Positions 11,114 through 23,874 are shown, numbered from the stretch's first letter. The stretch: 40,972 nt of DNA from Entrophospora sp. SA101 (GCA_958430865.1 CAUDNR010004485.1:4037-45008), one strand, 5' to 3'. A program made the numbers and translations. Notes: generated from the letters alone by a model not told the origin.

Positions 11114-12566
11114 ATTACGATAATATTATTTTAAAATAATCAATAAATAATAAATATATTAATTATTATTACCATAATTTGATTTTATAATAATAAGAAA
11201 ATAAAAATTATTGCCTTGCTTTGTCCCGTTTCTTTTATTATATTATATATACGTGTATATTTCAAAAACCCCTGGTCAACATCTAAATAAACAATACTAA
11301 TACATGTAACTCTTCTATTCTTCTGTCTTCCCGGTGCCAAGGAAGTGAAAGGTCTTTTTAATTCAACGTGTGAAATAAAATCAAATCATGATGATCCAAA
11401 AATTGGTTGATCAAATACTATTCTTAAAAACTATGCATATTAATATATGCATAAAATTAAACAGTATATACTTTAAATTAAAAGATACCCGAACTTTAAA
11501 CGATAACAAACAAAATACAATATTTGCCACAGAATAAATAATATTTTATTATCGGGAATAATACAATGTAAATTAGTTAATACTAGCGAGCCCTTTCTTT
11601 CTATACTATTTTTAGACGACGATCACAATAGAATTGTAAAAGCCGAATTTCAAAAAAATGGGATACAGATCGACGCAAATCCATTCATTTTTAGTAAGCA
11701 AATTCCATATTAATAGTAAACTAGATAAATAAAATCGGCGTGTACTGACATTATTATTGAAAGAGTCGACTTTATAAAAAATAATATTATGTATAAATAA
11801 AATAACAAATAAAACATTCAAAAAAAAAAATTAAATAAATATTCATGCTAAAGAAGCTTGCTTGTTTTCTATAAACTGTTTGCTTCCATATCATCATTTG
11901 TTACAAACGTAATTTATACATACGAGAATGTTCTTTAAACATTCACGAACAGTGTATAAAATCGGTGTGTAACCAACGCAGATTTCAAATTATTATTTAA
12001 TTCGTAGTCTTTTTAATATTAATATTAAAGGAAAGACATGCGGGTTATAAAATCCGTATTTACGTATATTAATAATATTCTCACGCAGTTTTGTTAAAAT
12101 ATGATTAAATTTAGAAACTATTTGTAGAAAATTATACTGGATTTTTTATATGACCATTTTGTATACAATTAAATTTTATAGATTCTTATTGATGATTAAT
12201 TATTTATAAAGATTACTATTTATTAATTTTTTTCCTATTGAGTTTATTAAAATACTAATAGAACTCCCGTATATTTACACATGACGTGTGGTTCCCCTAC
12301 CCATTTCTTTCATTTATATTTATAAGATCAATATAAAGGCAATTATCTAAAAATATTATTTGTACAAAGAAATAATAGTGATCATCTCTCTTAAAATTTT
12401 ATCTGTGCATGATAGCATTACAGCTTCCTTGGGACGTACGGAAGCTATATATATATTAGATTGATTTGATTTGATTACTTTCTTATCATTATGTTAATAA
12501 AGTCACTTGTTAGTTATATGCGTGTGTGTATGTAATGTAGTAACAATAATTATTGATAGAATAATT
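11114..12566. other. Unique spacer, no gene recognised
   Basis: AT-rich sequence between the left arm and the N gap. Only short open frames with no recognisable family are present (for example 69 codons at 11612-11821, minus strand). A short inverted repeat AGCTTCC/GGAAGCT lies near 12422-12445. This stretch has no match elsewhere in the window that I could see. Confidence 0.6.
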
Positions 12567-13509
12567 NNNNNNNNNNNNNNNNNNNNNNNNNNNNNNNNNN
12601 NNNNNNNNNNNNNNNNNNNNNNNNNNNNNNNNNNNNNNNNNNNNNNNNNNNNNNNNNNNNNNNNNNNNNNNNNNNNNNNNNNNNNNNNNNNNNNNNNNNN
12701 NNNNNNNNNNNNNNNNNNNNNNNNNNNNNNNNNNNNNNNNNNNNNNNNNNNNNNNNNNNNNNNNNNNNNNNNNNNNNNNNNNNNNNNNNNNNNNNNNNNN
12801 NNNNNNNNNNNNNNNNNNNNNNNNNNNNNNNNNNNNNNNNNNNNNNNNNNNNNNNNNNNNNNNNNNNNNNNNNNNNNNNNNNNNNNNNNNNNNNNNNNNN
12901 NNNNNNNNNNNNNNNNNNNNNNNNNNNNNNNNNNNNNNNNNNNNNNNNNNNNNNNNNNNNNNNNNNNNNNNNNNNNNNNNNNNNNNNNNNNNNNNNNNNN
13001 NNNNNNNNNNNNNNNNNNNNNNNNNNNNNNNNNNNNNNNNNNNNNNNNNNNNNNNNNNNNNNNNNNNNNNNNNNNNNNNNNNNNNNNNNNNNNNNNNNNN
13101 NNNNNNNNNNNNNNNNNNNNNNNNNNNNNNNNNNNNNNNNNNNNNNNNNNNNNNNNNNNNNNNNNNNNNNNNNNNNNNNNNNNNNNNNNNNNNNNNNNNN
13201 NNNNNNNNNNNNNNNNNNNNNNNNNNNNNNNNNNNNNNNNNNNNNNNNNNNNNNNNNNNNNNNNNNNNNNNNNNNNNNNNNNNNNNNNNNNNNNNNNNNN
13301 NNNNNNNNNNNNNNNNNNNNNNNNNNNNNNNNNNNNNNNNNNNNNNNNNNNNNNNNNNNNNNNNNNNNNNNNNNNNNNNNNNNNNNNNNNNNNNNNNNNN
13401 NNNNNNNNNNNNNNNNNNNNNNNNNNNNNNNNNNNNNNNNNNNNNNNNNNNNNNNNNNNNNNNNNNNNNNNNNNNNNNNNNNNNNNNNNNNNNNNNNNNN
13501 NNNNNNNNN
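12567..13509. other. Assembly gap (943 N)
   Basis: Unbroken run of N. It lies in the spacer between the inverted arms and means that the left arm and the right-hand sequence were joined by scaffolding rather than continuous sequence. Long open frames reported across it on both strands are artefacts of translating N. Confidence 1.
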
Positions 13510-14620
13510 TGTAACTAGTACAAATTTAGAAACTATCTCCAAAAATTAAAAAATTGATTGGTGTGTAATGTTACACGCGGGCATTGAATTTTCAACACTG
13601 ATAGGCAGTGTTGATTTATTATTATATAGTGATTTTCAGATACAATCCGTTATACTTAATAAAAAGTTTAATTAATAATATCCGTCATAGAAAGATCCGT
13701 TATATAGACAGCGCAGACTGTAGTAACAATAATAATGGTATGAAGCGAACTGTGATGATTTTTACTAAATATATATATAAAATCACGAATTTTAAATATC
13801 ACGTGAGTCCGACTTAACTATTTTGAAAGGACGAAACTGTTTTTAAAAACATCAAAGACTATTTCGAAATTCCGAAATCAATTCAAAGCTCTGAAGCTTT
13901 AAAAAAAGCAAAATGATGCCTTGAGTGCTTCGTGTGGAAAGGTTCGATCCTTTATCACATGATGAGATGTTAATATTAATGTATTTTTTGGATAAAATCA
14001 ACAAGTCATCTCTGTATTACGAAGCTGGAAGTATGGAAAATATTCGTGCAACATTTACAAAAATCATTTATTATTTATTATTATAGGCAATTTAAAATTT
14101 TCATTGATAGTAATAGTAATAGCATATACACGATCCAATTCCAATTTCTTTTATCAATTCCTGATAACAGTGATGGTAAAATAGTAGCAGAAATAATTGA
14201 CATTTTTTTTTAGTCAATTGATAATAATAGTTGTAGTAATTGGTTTTTTTCCTTTGTAAGTGATAATAATAATAATAGTAATAGATGTTATTTATTTATT
14301 TTTCTGCTATATAGCAAATAGTCATAGTAGGATTTCTATTCGAATAATTTGTATAAAACGAATAAAACGAATAATTCGAGTAAAAGAAATAGTTTGAATA
14401 AAGCGAATAATAAATAAACGAATAAATTTGAGTTGTATTACTTAAAAATTTTGTATTACGAATAAAACTCTACTACTACTATTTTTTAAATATCTTTTTT
14501 GTTTTCTCTCTTCTAATTCGCCAATTTTTTTTGGCAATTTTCTTTACTTCTGATAATATCGTAGTAATTAGTAGCAGTAGTAATAATAATATAAATGGTA
14601 GTAGTAGTAACAACAGTAAA
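13510..14620. other. AT-rich spacer with MITE relics, upstream of TM198-like gene
   Basis: No gene is recognised. A hairpin (CAACACTG / CAGTGTTG) lies near 13593-13612. From about 13640 to 13725 there are CCGTTATA and AGAAAGATCCGTTATA pieces resembling the inside of the MITE at 4826-4976, probably a decayed relative. From about 14340 to 14440 the motif CGAATAA/ACGAATAA is repeated irregularly. The rest is simple AT-rich sequence and probably includes the promoter of the gene starting at 14621. Confidence 0.5.
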
Positions 14621-15839
14621 ATGATAATAATAAATCATATAAACAAAAGAAAAAATCATATTATAATATTCATAATAATATTATTGTTAATACTAACATT
14701 TACAATACCTTCAGTAAAAACACAAGGAATATCAACAACTACAATACCGCAAGAAACTGGCAATGAAAGAAATGGCGAAGAATTATCTCCACCCTATAAT
14801 GAAACAGTTAAAGAGACAGTAAACTCAAGTAATTATGTAATCACTACTTATTATTATATGTATTATATTATTTACATTTGTAAGCTAATTATTATTGTTT
14901 TTTATATTAGCGAGAGATAATAATTATCCGTTAGATGTTACTAGTTATCTAACGGGGATAGTTTTATTGTCTTCAGGCACGGCTAATTTATTTCGTGGAA
15001 ATAAGTATAAATGGTTTTCAATATTTATAGCTGGATTTTATGTAACGGGTATATTTCATTTTATAAAATAATCCTCTAATACTAATCAATTTAATCCGTT
15101 TGCATTGTCTAATTCATTCTCTTTTTTTAAAAAAATAGGCATGATAATATTACTATTTATATTGAAATTTCAAGATGTTGCAAATCCAAGTTCAACATTA
15201 CGTTTTATATATTTTATATTATGCACTGGAATAGGATCTTTAGTCGGAATGTTTTTTGTATGTTTATGGCCAACTGGCAGAATTCTTGTTGGCGCAATTG
15301 GCGGATTCTCATTATCAATGTTTGCATTATCAACAAAAACTGACGGTTTATTCACAAATCAAATAGCACGTTATTCCTGGATTGGGGCTTTTACTATAAC
15401 CTTTGCTGCATTAGCCGGTCTGAAAAATTATTATCAGTATGTGGCAATCATATCAACCGTTGCAACTGGTTGTTATTGTTTATTACTTGGCACTGATATT
15501 TTTGTTCGTGCTGGTGTTTTGGCTTCCTTTAAATTATTTTGGGGCTTCACTCAACCAGACGATTATCGTTATATAGTTGATGAAAATGTTGATGTAATGT
15601 TAATGTCAATTGGATTTATTGGTGGTTTGATTGGTATGTGCATTCAATTCGTAGAGTTTGATATTCGATATGAAAAAGAAAAAGAAAAAGAATTTAATAA
15701 TAACAATAATAATAATAATGATGATGATGATGATGACGATGATAATAATAATAATAACGATGATAATTTATCATTATCATCAATAATAAAACAGAAATTT
15801 ATAGCATCACAAAATTCATTTAGAAATTATATAAAATAA
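14621..15839 (+). CDS. TM7S3/TM198-like (DUF4203-type) membrane protein
   Basis: Three exons (14621-14828, 14911-15048, 15139-15839) with GT-AG introns and consistent phase give 348 aa. The start is the ATG at 14621, directly before a basic stretch and a long hydrophobic run ending near VKTQG, a good signal peptide. A Thr/Asn-rich lumenal segment follows, then about seven hydrophobic segments. Among them, GSLVGMFFVCLWPTGRILVG and GCYCLLLGTDIFVR fit the TM7S3/TM198-like domain. The tail after the last segment is charged and Asn/Asp-rich (from codons near 15680). It likely sits in a secretory-pathway or plasma membrane. The biochemical role of the family is poorly defined, so none is assigned. 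It converges on the START gene. The upstream in-frame TTG at 14531 was rejected as a start. Confidence 0.85.
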
Positions 15840-16181
15840 TAATTATAACAACAATTATTGTTTTTGTTATTATTTTTATTAGTTGGGCATCTTTTTTTTT
15901 AAAATAATTTTAATATAATATATATATATGTATATGTATTTTTTTTTTTTTTGTACAGTAGAAATTTAAACCCCCCAAAATTATATAAATAAAATTTTAC
16001 ATGCAAAAAAATATAATAATTAAATTTGCAATATACATATCCTCCATCTATAAGCAAGAGTTGTGAATTTTATATTAAAATGGTTTTGATGATTAAATTA
16101 TATAAAAAAAAGATGCTGAAAATGATAAATATTAAATAATAAATTTTTAAAAAATATAAAATTAATAAATTTTTTTGTTTT
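15840..16181. other. Convergent intergenic region
   Basis: 342 bases between the stops of the TM198-like gene and the START gene, which face each other. AT-rich with poly-T and TA runs; presumably both 3' UTRs. No gene or element seen. Confidence 0.7.
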
Positions 16182-17791
16182 TCATGTAATTGAATTTTTA
16201 TTACGCCATTTTTTAATTCCTGCTAAAAGTACTAAAGCGTATGCTGCTGCTGCAATAACAAATTTGCCCGTGTTAACAACAGATAACGATGACGATGAAT
16301 CTTTATTGTTATTATTGTTTGCTTTTCTTGCTCCTATAAACAATATAGTTTCAATAAATGTTTTCCAAAAAGCTTTGTTTGCCGGTGAATTATTATTAGA
16401 TTTATTGATCGATCTATTATTACTGCCATTATCATTACTGCTATTGTGATTACCATTATAATTAATAATAATGTCATTAATATCGTCATTGTCGTTATTA
16501 TTATTGACATTATTGTCGTCCTCGTTATTATTACCACTACCACCACCATCACCATATTCTGAAATAATTATATTTCTTTTTTGAGATTTAGATGAATAAT
16601 TACTATGAGTTCCTCCTATTCCATTGTGATATGATGATTTTGATGATTTTGATGATGATGATTGTAATGAAAGTATTGGTATAGGAGTGTGGCAAAGCAT
16701 TTTTGAAACACTTTGTCTTGGTAATTTCAAAAGTATTGAATTTAATTTTTTAATATATGATGGTAAATCTTAATAATGAAAATAATAAGTTATTTCCAAT
16801 TAACTAAAAAATTTGAAAAAAAAATTTTTAATTCATTCACAAATTCATTAATCAACTAATTCACATACCTATTGACGTTAGAGATTTTAGGATCCAGCCT
16901 GTTTTTAAATTAATATCAGATATTTGTATTAATCGACACTTATTAGGCTGATTTTTGATACGTTCAACTATAAATCCTGCTAAATCGACTTTAAGTCTAA
17001 CTGTCCCATGATATTCTGGACATAAATAATGTTCTATACTCTGATTAACCATCACCATTCTACCATCCTCAAGTTGTGTCAATAATCCAACTGTTAATAA
17101 ATCTCTTGGCGCTGCTGGGAATACTGGACTCATACGAACATACTAATTGTGCAAAATATATTCTCATCATTATTATTCTATTTATTATCAATAAATATAT
17201 TTATGTTATGTTACTAATGAAATGTTTACGAAAACACCTACTTGAACTTTTGTTGAATCATCAACATTCTCAATAATCCTAGCCTCTTCCACCATACTAT
17301 CATATTCTGATCTTCTTTTAATATCTGCCAATAAGTCAAATGTAGTTTCCGGTGTATTTTCCATTATACTATCAATTTTATAACAAAATTCTGATATCGA
17401 TGGATTTTGATATATTTTAATAATATTGTTGTTGTTTTTGTTATTATTATTATTAAAATCTATAGTAGTAGTATTAGTAACAGCAGCAGATTTAGATCCT
17501 TCCTCGTATATCAATTTCCATGATGAATCTTTATCATCTTTTGTATCAACAAGTTTTAAAAATCTTTTTAATAATTCATTAGTCGTTTTTGAATATTTGT
17601 TATTAACTAAATAGTTCAATAAACAAAAATAAAAATCAGTAATCATTAAACTTTTTTTAAAATAATAAATAAATAAAAACTTTTATTACTCGATATAATT
17701 GGATTATGAACATATGACGAATTATTTGTTGATCTACTTGAAGAAGATGGTGATCCGGCATTTGCTGTTGTTGTTGTTGACGATGTCCTTG

Positions 17792-17828
<37 letters not shown>

Positions 17829-18232
17829 GCTTTTGTTGCTTTTATTACTTTTAAAAAAATAATTTATTAAAACTCTTGATAAACTGGGTATTCCTAAAAG
17901 ATGATGATATGCAAAGAAGAAAACTAATTGAAAAAATATAAAATGTAGGCTATCTAAAGATCTAGAAAGTAAATCTATATATATACACATATATACATAT
18001 ATATAAATATAAAAATGAAAATTTATTAGTGAAATCAAATCTTTTTTTAGATAACTATATACAGACAGATATTTAAAAAAGAAAAAGAGCGAGCGCATAA
18101 TTTAAAGAATTGATTGAACTTTGAATATTTACGTTTATTTACTTGATATAATATCATTGGTGGAAAACATAAAACCGCTATTAAGGATGCCACACTTATA
18201 CTTTTATCTATTCTTTGAATCGATTGCGACAT
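16182..18232 (-). CDS. START-domain lipid-transfer protein with membrane anchors
   Basis: Five exons (18133-18232, 17690-17974, 17242-17606, 16869-17142, 16182-16768), all GT-AG with matching phases, give 536 aa. The N-terminus has two hydrophobic stretches (about residues 12-30 and 42-60), followed by a poly-Asn/Ser linker. Residues about 137-362 form a START-type lipid-binding domain: SSWKLIYEEG, the FDLLADIKRRSEYDSMVEE block, then SPVFPAAPRDLLTVG and a C-terminal helix region. A second Asn-rich linker leads to a C-terminal membrane segment (about 511-526, FVIAAAAYALVLLAGI) with a basic end. It probably moves lipid at a membrane contact site, which is inference. The arm/spacer border of the large duplication falls inside exon 2. 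The exon 1 donor was chosen to keep the frame and is the least certain junction. Confidence 0.8.
17793..17828. repeat. AAT microsatellite at inner end of right arm (poly-Asn in START gene)
   Basis: About twelve ATT/AAT units in frame, encoding poly-Asn in exon 2 of the START gene. The left-arm counterpart is shorter and is followed by unrelated sequence. Confidence 0.9.
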
Positions 18233-18696
18233 TATTTATTACACCTTACATAAAGAAATTGTTTTTAGAATTTAAAAACCACAATTTCTGAATTTCAGTG
18301 GTACAAAGTGACATTATTAATAAAAACCAAAATTTCGTAGTACAAAGTGATAAAATTTACATACATGTAATTTTATTACAAATCAAAAGAAAAATACACT
18401 CAAGAAATCAAGAAATAAGTACAATGGAAAATTCGGCGTAAAAAAATAAATAAAGGAAAAAGAAATAGAATTGAAAATTCTTGATAATGATGATATTGGC
18501 TGGGAAGAAAGTGATGTAAAACAAATAGAATAAAATTGAATGACAAGAGTTCTTGATAATGAAGTTGAGTGGGGGTGATGACGATAGTAGCTGGGAGGGA
18601 GAATTTTTTTTTTTATGAAAACTCAATTAATAAACCATTAAAGTTGAAATGGATTAATGATAATGCATCATTGGAAAAGCAAAAGAGAAATAAGCA

Positions 18697-19045
18697 TTGG
18701 GATTAGGTCAGCCATGCCACAATAACAATAATAATAATTCAGTTAATAATATTTCGAAAGAAATCTCTGGGGTGTTTCCATACATGCAACCTGAAGTATT
18801 ATTGGGAATCCCGCATACAAAAATATCCAACGTTTATGGTACTGGAATGATTATGGGTAAAAACCCATTTTATGACAGGCTACACGATAGAAGTCTTATA
18901 TTAGATATTTGGAATGGAGAAAGGCCTCAGATAACTAAGGACACGCCTAGGAATTAATGAAAGTTTCTGGGGCTCTAATCTGGAGAATAGATCAACTATT
19001 CAAGAAATTTGTAAACATTTGAATAAATATCAATTTTTAATAATC
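18697..19045 (+). pseudogene. Protein kinase C-lobe fragment
   Basis: The open frame 18697-18957 reads GLGQPCHNN, ISGVFPYMQPEVLLG, YGTGMIMG, and NPFYDRLHDRSL then GERPQITKDTPRN. These fit the activation segment, the 'PE' helix and the 'G.RP.i...TP' block of tyrosine-kinase-like kinases expanded in Glomeromycotina. After the stop, one base shift restores ESFWGSNLENRSTIQEI, the 'CW..dp..RPt..ei' block. The N-lobe and catalytic loop are not seen. This is a relic with a frameshift, identical in both arms. Confidence 0.75.
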
Positions 19046-19158
19046 CTTTAAAAAAAAAGTATTGAAGCAAAAAGACGTGAAATATTTTAGACGGTATTTT
19101 TCATACAACTAAAAAAACAAAGATAAAAAATTTAATAAGTTTATTAATTTTTATAAAT

Positions 19159-19438
19159 TTAAAGAAATATACATTAACCTTGTTTCTTTATGAGTTTCTA
19201 AAACACTTTAAACCACAATATTTTATTCCACAAGTTCTACAAGTATACTTTGATAATAAGAATCCACAGACTGAACAAAATTTCCTTGGAGGAAATTTAG
19301 AGATTTAATTGCAAACTGTAAGATAATTAGGAACATCTGGTGGATGTTCTTCAAGTAATTGTTAATGATTATATATTATAAATCTACTGCTTCACAAGCT
19401 CTTTTTTATTTCTTGCTTTGGTTTTTTTATCTAATAAA
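19159..19438 (-). pseudogene. ZNHIT1/VPS71-like zinc-finger HIT fragment, right-arm copy
   Basis: Mirror copy of 9411-9690, with the same internal stop and frameshift. The Cys pairs of the HIT finger (CSVC, CRTC, CGLKC) are intact, but the reading frame is not. Confidence 0.75.
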
Positions 19439-19948
19439 TATAAATCAATTGATTATGATTATTTCAGTTGTTATCACTTCTAATTTATACTTGCTGACAC
19501 TAACTAACGTCAACTTCAAAAGCTCTTCGCGATTTTGTTATGGTTCCTGATATTATCTCGATTCCAGGAATCGCCGCGTAATTGTCACATTTAAATGATG
19601 TTGAATATTCCGATTTCGTGTATATTCATCAAGAACTATTTATTATCAATAAACGATTTTTAAAATAATAATAATAATAATAACAAATTTTGAAATGTAC
19701 CAGTCACTCGATTTAAAATTTTCGACATTTTAGCAAATTTTTTGGGGGGCTCAACATCACAATTGTACTACCAATATAATGCTGCGATGTTGTTACTTTG
19801 CAGCATTTTTACAAAAGATGTGACGACCAAAAGTTACAAACCGTTCAATATCAAGAGATCGGATAAATCATTATATATATCGAGCTGAATTTACATATAA
19901 TGAAATTTCCCAGCTTCATTATATTGTGCGATTCATTATAAAGTAGGT

Positions 19949-20213
19949 CACTATATCGAGCACAAACAGTAGATAAGTGCTTGCCACTACAATTTCATTT
20001 TTTATTGACTTCCATTCTATTTCATCTATTATCTCTTACTTTATTTGATGAAAATTTAACTATTGGAAGTAAATCTTTTAGATACAATTCTTCTTGTTCA
20101 TCAATACAATAACTTGTTTCTAAAGGCTTGGAATGAAAACCAATAACCACACCTCTACTTCCATTTACAAAACCTTCTTTCAAAGTTTTAATAAGCATCG
20201 CGCTTCAATTCTA
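19949..20213 (-). pseudogene. PIF1-type helicase C-terminal fragment, right-arm copy
   Basis: Mirror copy of 8636-8900. The VNGSRGVVIGF motif and the following 'PIVKF' block are visible with the same frameshifts. Confidence 0.7.
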
Positions 20214-20332
20214 ATATGCTGGGTTATATATAGACAATTACTAATAAATTCTTTTATATAAATATGATTTTCATACGAATAATCTCGATTTGAATATCTT
20301 TTTATAATATTTACAATAAATAATATATATAA

Positions 20333-20363
<31 letters not shown>

Positions 20364-20640
20364 TAGTAAAGATCCAACAACTTACAATTCAATATTATCA
20401 TCAGGATATTGTAAAGGAGATGATAATTGATTCATTATTGTTAATGTCTTTTCCAATTCTTATTTCATTTAATAAATCAATAAAATCTAACGGATAAAAT
20501 AAATATATGCAGATGAAGTTTGTCCATATTTACTATATCTAATATTGATAATTGTTAATGTTTTATGTATTTATTCCAAGATCTTGTCTCAAAGCAAATT
20601 TAGTTATATATATACGCACGCGTTTCTATTTTTTTGTGTT

Positions 20641-20849
20641 ACAATGTGCATCGGAAGTTTTGAAAGAAGACGTTTCAAATTCGAATGAGAGTAGTTTAGT
20701 AATAAAAAAATTTTTTAATTTTAAATTTAAAAATAAAAATTTAAGAATGGAAACAACGTTAAGCGATGATTTAGTGAATGTACCTTTTGCAAGGTTTAAA
20801 AAAGAATAATTATTTTTCAAACTGTTTATATTTGCTTTTGTTTGCTATA

Positions 20850-20888
<39 letters not shown>

Positions 20889-20966
20889 TTTTCTTGATTT
20901 CTATATTTGTTTTTAATAGAATTTCAAAAACTGTTGTTAAAATATCAGACTTTGGTATTATAATTT
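20641..20966 (+). other. Possible small two-exon gene or kinase relic
   Basis: An open frame reads KEDVSNSNESS, then METTLSDDLVNVPFARFKKE and a stop at 20807-20809. If a GT donor inside the Arg codon (near 20799) is joined to the AG before 20922, the frame instead becomes PFARISKTVVKISDFGIIIY and then stops. KISDFG resembles the DFG motif of kinases. No known protein is recognised. In the left arm the C/T difference at 8209 creates an in-frame stop upstream of KEDV. This may be non-coding. Confidence 0.25.
20852..20883. repeat. TA microsatellite, right-arm copy
   Basis: About 32 bases of alternating T/A, 2 bp longer than the mirror run at 7968-7997. Confidence 0.85.
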
Positions 20967-21037
20967 ATTAATTGTTGTAGTCGTAAACGTTCTTTTGTTG
21001 AATATATATATTTATATTATATTTATATTTTTTTTGT

Positions 21038-22417
21038 ATGGTAGAAGAAAGATCATTTAAAAACTATGCGCAATTACATTTCGGTTCGCCCTCTTTGCCG
21101 CCATCTTCAAATAGCAAAAGATTATCATACAATGATAAAAAATACTATGAAGGAAAACTTAATAAAAAATATGGTAAAATGCAGGTAGAGAAAATAATAT
21201 CATTATAAAAGATAAAAAAAAAATTTAATAAAAAAATATTCCTCTACTTTAACATAATAATGATAATGATAATAATTTAGCATAAAATGGAAGAAATGGC
21301 AAATGAATCAAAAAAAAATGTTATAGCAGCGGCAGTAGCAGCTACTATTAACCAACAACATTCTCATATTTCAAAATATATTCCAAAATGGAATAAAAAT
21401 ATTAATGTTTTAAGAACAAACAAACGCTGTTTATCTTCTTCTAATAGTAGTAATATTGGTGGTGGTGGTGACAGGTTGTATTATCATCGTCATCATTTTC
21501 AACAGCAAAAATATACAAATCGTAAAATAAATAATAATCAAATCAATGGTTTTAATTTACAAAAATCAACAACATCAAATTCGAATGCTTTTAATTGCCA
21601 TCAAATCCCGAATCAACTCGCTAACAACAAAAACAACAACATTAATATTAATATTAATGTTAGCAATTTTATTGATATTGATGGTAATCTTTATAATGAT
21701 GATAACAATATTATTGATACTGATGATGATCTTTATAATAATGATAGCAATATTATTGATATTGATGGTAATCTTTATAATGATGATAGCAATATTATTG
21801 ATATTGATGATAATCTTTATAATGATGATAACAATATTATTGATACTGATGATAATCTTTATAATGATGATAACAATATTATTGATACTGATGATAATCT
21901 TTATAATGATAATGATAAAAGATATCCAGTATCACCAATAAGAGATTATATGATGAGATCTGCACAACAAAAAACAAATCCAAATAATGATTTTATTTTC
22001 GTTATGACGCCACCGCCATTTAATCCATTTGATCATTATGATAATATTGATAATAATAGCAATCTCAATTATCCAGTAAAGCAATCTGAATCTTTATCGC
22101 TTACTCTTGGAAATCGTTCAAATAGATTTATTGATAGATTGGCTCAAACCATTATCGATAATGATTGTGATAATAATAATAACAACAATACTAGTAATTA
22201 TGATGATGAAAGTGGCAATTATAATGATAACAACAATAACGAGAATGATACTAGTGACAATAATGACAATGACAATGATAATGATAATGATGGCTATGTT
22301 AAAAAATATCTAGATGATAACGATGATAATGGTAGTAGCGATAGTTATGGTGGACATTGTCGTGGTAACGAATCATCATCACCATCGCTTGATTCTAATT
22401 CATTAGATTGTGTGTAA
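21038..22417 (+). CDS. Asn/Asp-rich protein with six 14-residue repeats
   Basis: Two exons, 21038-21184 and 21281-22417, joined by a 96-bp GT-AG intron in phase 0, give 427 aa. Exon 1 starts MVEERSFKNYAQLHFGSPSL and ends in a basic KKYYEGKLNKKYGKMQ. The next part (KMEEMANESKK, then an Ala-rich short helix) may form a helix. From about residue 180 to 264 there are six tandem copies of a 14-residue unit like NIIDIDGNLYNDDN, encoded by a 42-bp minisatellite. The C-terminal third is Asn/Asp-rich and acidic. No signal peptide, membrane segment or known domain is recognised. The start could lie in a further upstream exon. The identical copy is at 6434-7813. Confidence 0.65.
21671..21916. repeat. 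42-bp coding minisatellite, six units
   Basis: Tandem 42-bp units each encode 14 residues of the type (N)IIDIDGNLYNDD. Units differ at a few codons (Ile/Thr, Gly/Asp, Asp/Asn). The mirror copy is at about 6935-7180. Confidence 0.85.
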
Positions 22418-22683
22418 TGTAGTTTGTATATCGTGATATGGTAGGATCTTATATTAATATTTTTTCAATATGTGAGTATATTTAAAAAATAAAATAAATG
22501 AAAAAATCATTAAACTATTGATTCTACTAAAACAGATAAACAATAAGATAAATCTGACGAATCACTATTTGATTCAAAATAACTGATTTCCCAGATATCC
22601 ATCCAATAAATAATAAGAAAAATATATTCTACACATATGTAGCCAATTAAAAGGAATATTCCCATATTTGATTGGCTAATTTC

Positions 22684-22854
22684 AATTAGGGTTGTTAAAT
22701 GGAGCATAATGTTCTGGCATCAACCTGGAGTAACCTGTAGTAACCCGGAGCAACCCATGGAGTATTAACCCAGTACATTTAACCCGGGTTGGGTTAGGTT
22801 AACCCTTGCTTCACTATAATATGAACCCAACCCAACCCATTAACAACCCTAATT
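22684..22854. mobile_element. 171-bp MITE with AATTAGGGTTGTTAA ends, right-arm copy
   Basis: Mirror copy of 5997-6167; same ends, no difference seen. Confidence 0.65.
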
Positions 22855-23874
22855 ATTAGCACTTAGTTCGTTATAATTTCACCGAGGTGTAAGTTTTTGT
22901 GCAAATTTAGAGTTCCATATTTCTTTATTTATAAAAATTTCTTCCCTTTTGTAGGCAAGCATTTTACAAATTAAGTTATGCATTCTTTCAGCTTTTCCCC
23001 TAAACTTTATCAATTAAAGATAAAAGAATTATTTTTGAAAAAAAAAAAAATACTTCCTATAATATTTTCTGATTAATGATCGTGTATAACAAACAAATTC
23101 TTCATATTATTTAACCACAAAAAACCTCCTAATATAATAATGATTTTTGATTGTCGCGTAAGAATTTTTCCGATTAATATTTGCTAATCAATGGTCACGT
23201 AACAACAATTCTTTCCAGATTGTTTAACCATGATCTCTTTTTAATCAAATTAATACTAGATGCAAAGTTTGTATGCCCAATTATGTAAATGATAAAAACA
23301 AAATCTAATTATATACATAAATTAATCCAATAAATATGTTAATATATTTACACTTGCACACTTAATGTTTGGATTTATCGCCCAATCATCATATCAAATA
23401 TGTTGGAATCTGTATTATTTTGAAAAAATTTACTTAAATATTTTTGATAAATAATAAATATAATAAACCAATAGTTGATATATTTTGATTAAATCACATT
23501 TCATATAATTTTTTCTTTTTTTTTCTATTGCTTTAACTCTTTTCTACACCACTTTTACAACACCAATCATAATGTCAAACGTGCTAACTTTTATCTCTTA
23601 TCCTTTCTTCTCTAATAAATAAAACCTTCCAATTGGTGGAGAATACCTTTAACTATAAGACAACAATTAAAATCCAAATCCAAATCCAAATCCAAATCCA
23701 AATCTGCATTTTTATAAATATTTGTTTTTTATTCTTATACTTTTTATAATAAAAGTCTTTGTGTTCGATTCTTCATTTTGAAAATTAGGTTGGTCAACCA
23801 CAAACCTAAATATATCAAATAAAATTTTTCATATTTATTTATTCATTTTGTATAACAACTACTCTTTATATATA

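Noticed and set aside
12507..13542. Long open frames on both strands across 12.5-13.5 kb
   Set aside because: They consist of translated N from the assembly gap.
13905..13985. tRNA-like GGTTCGATCC motif near 13941
   Set aside because: No matching A box, D arm, anticodon arm or acceptor stem could be paired around it.
14531..14620. Upstream start for the TM198-like gene
   Set aside because: The frame opens with TTG and runs through Ser/Asn codons; the ATG at 14621 directly precedes the signal peptide.
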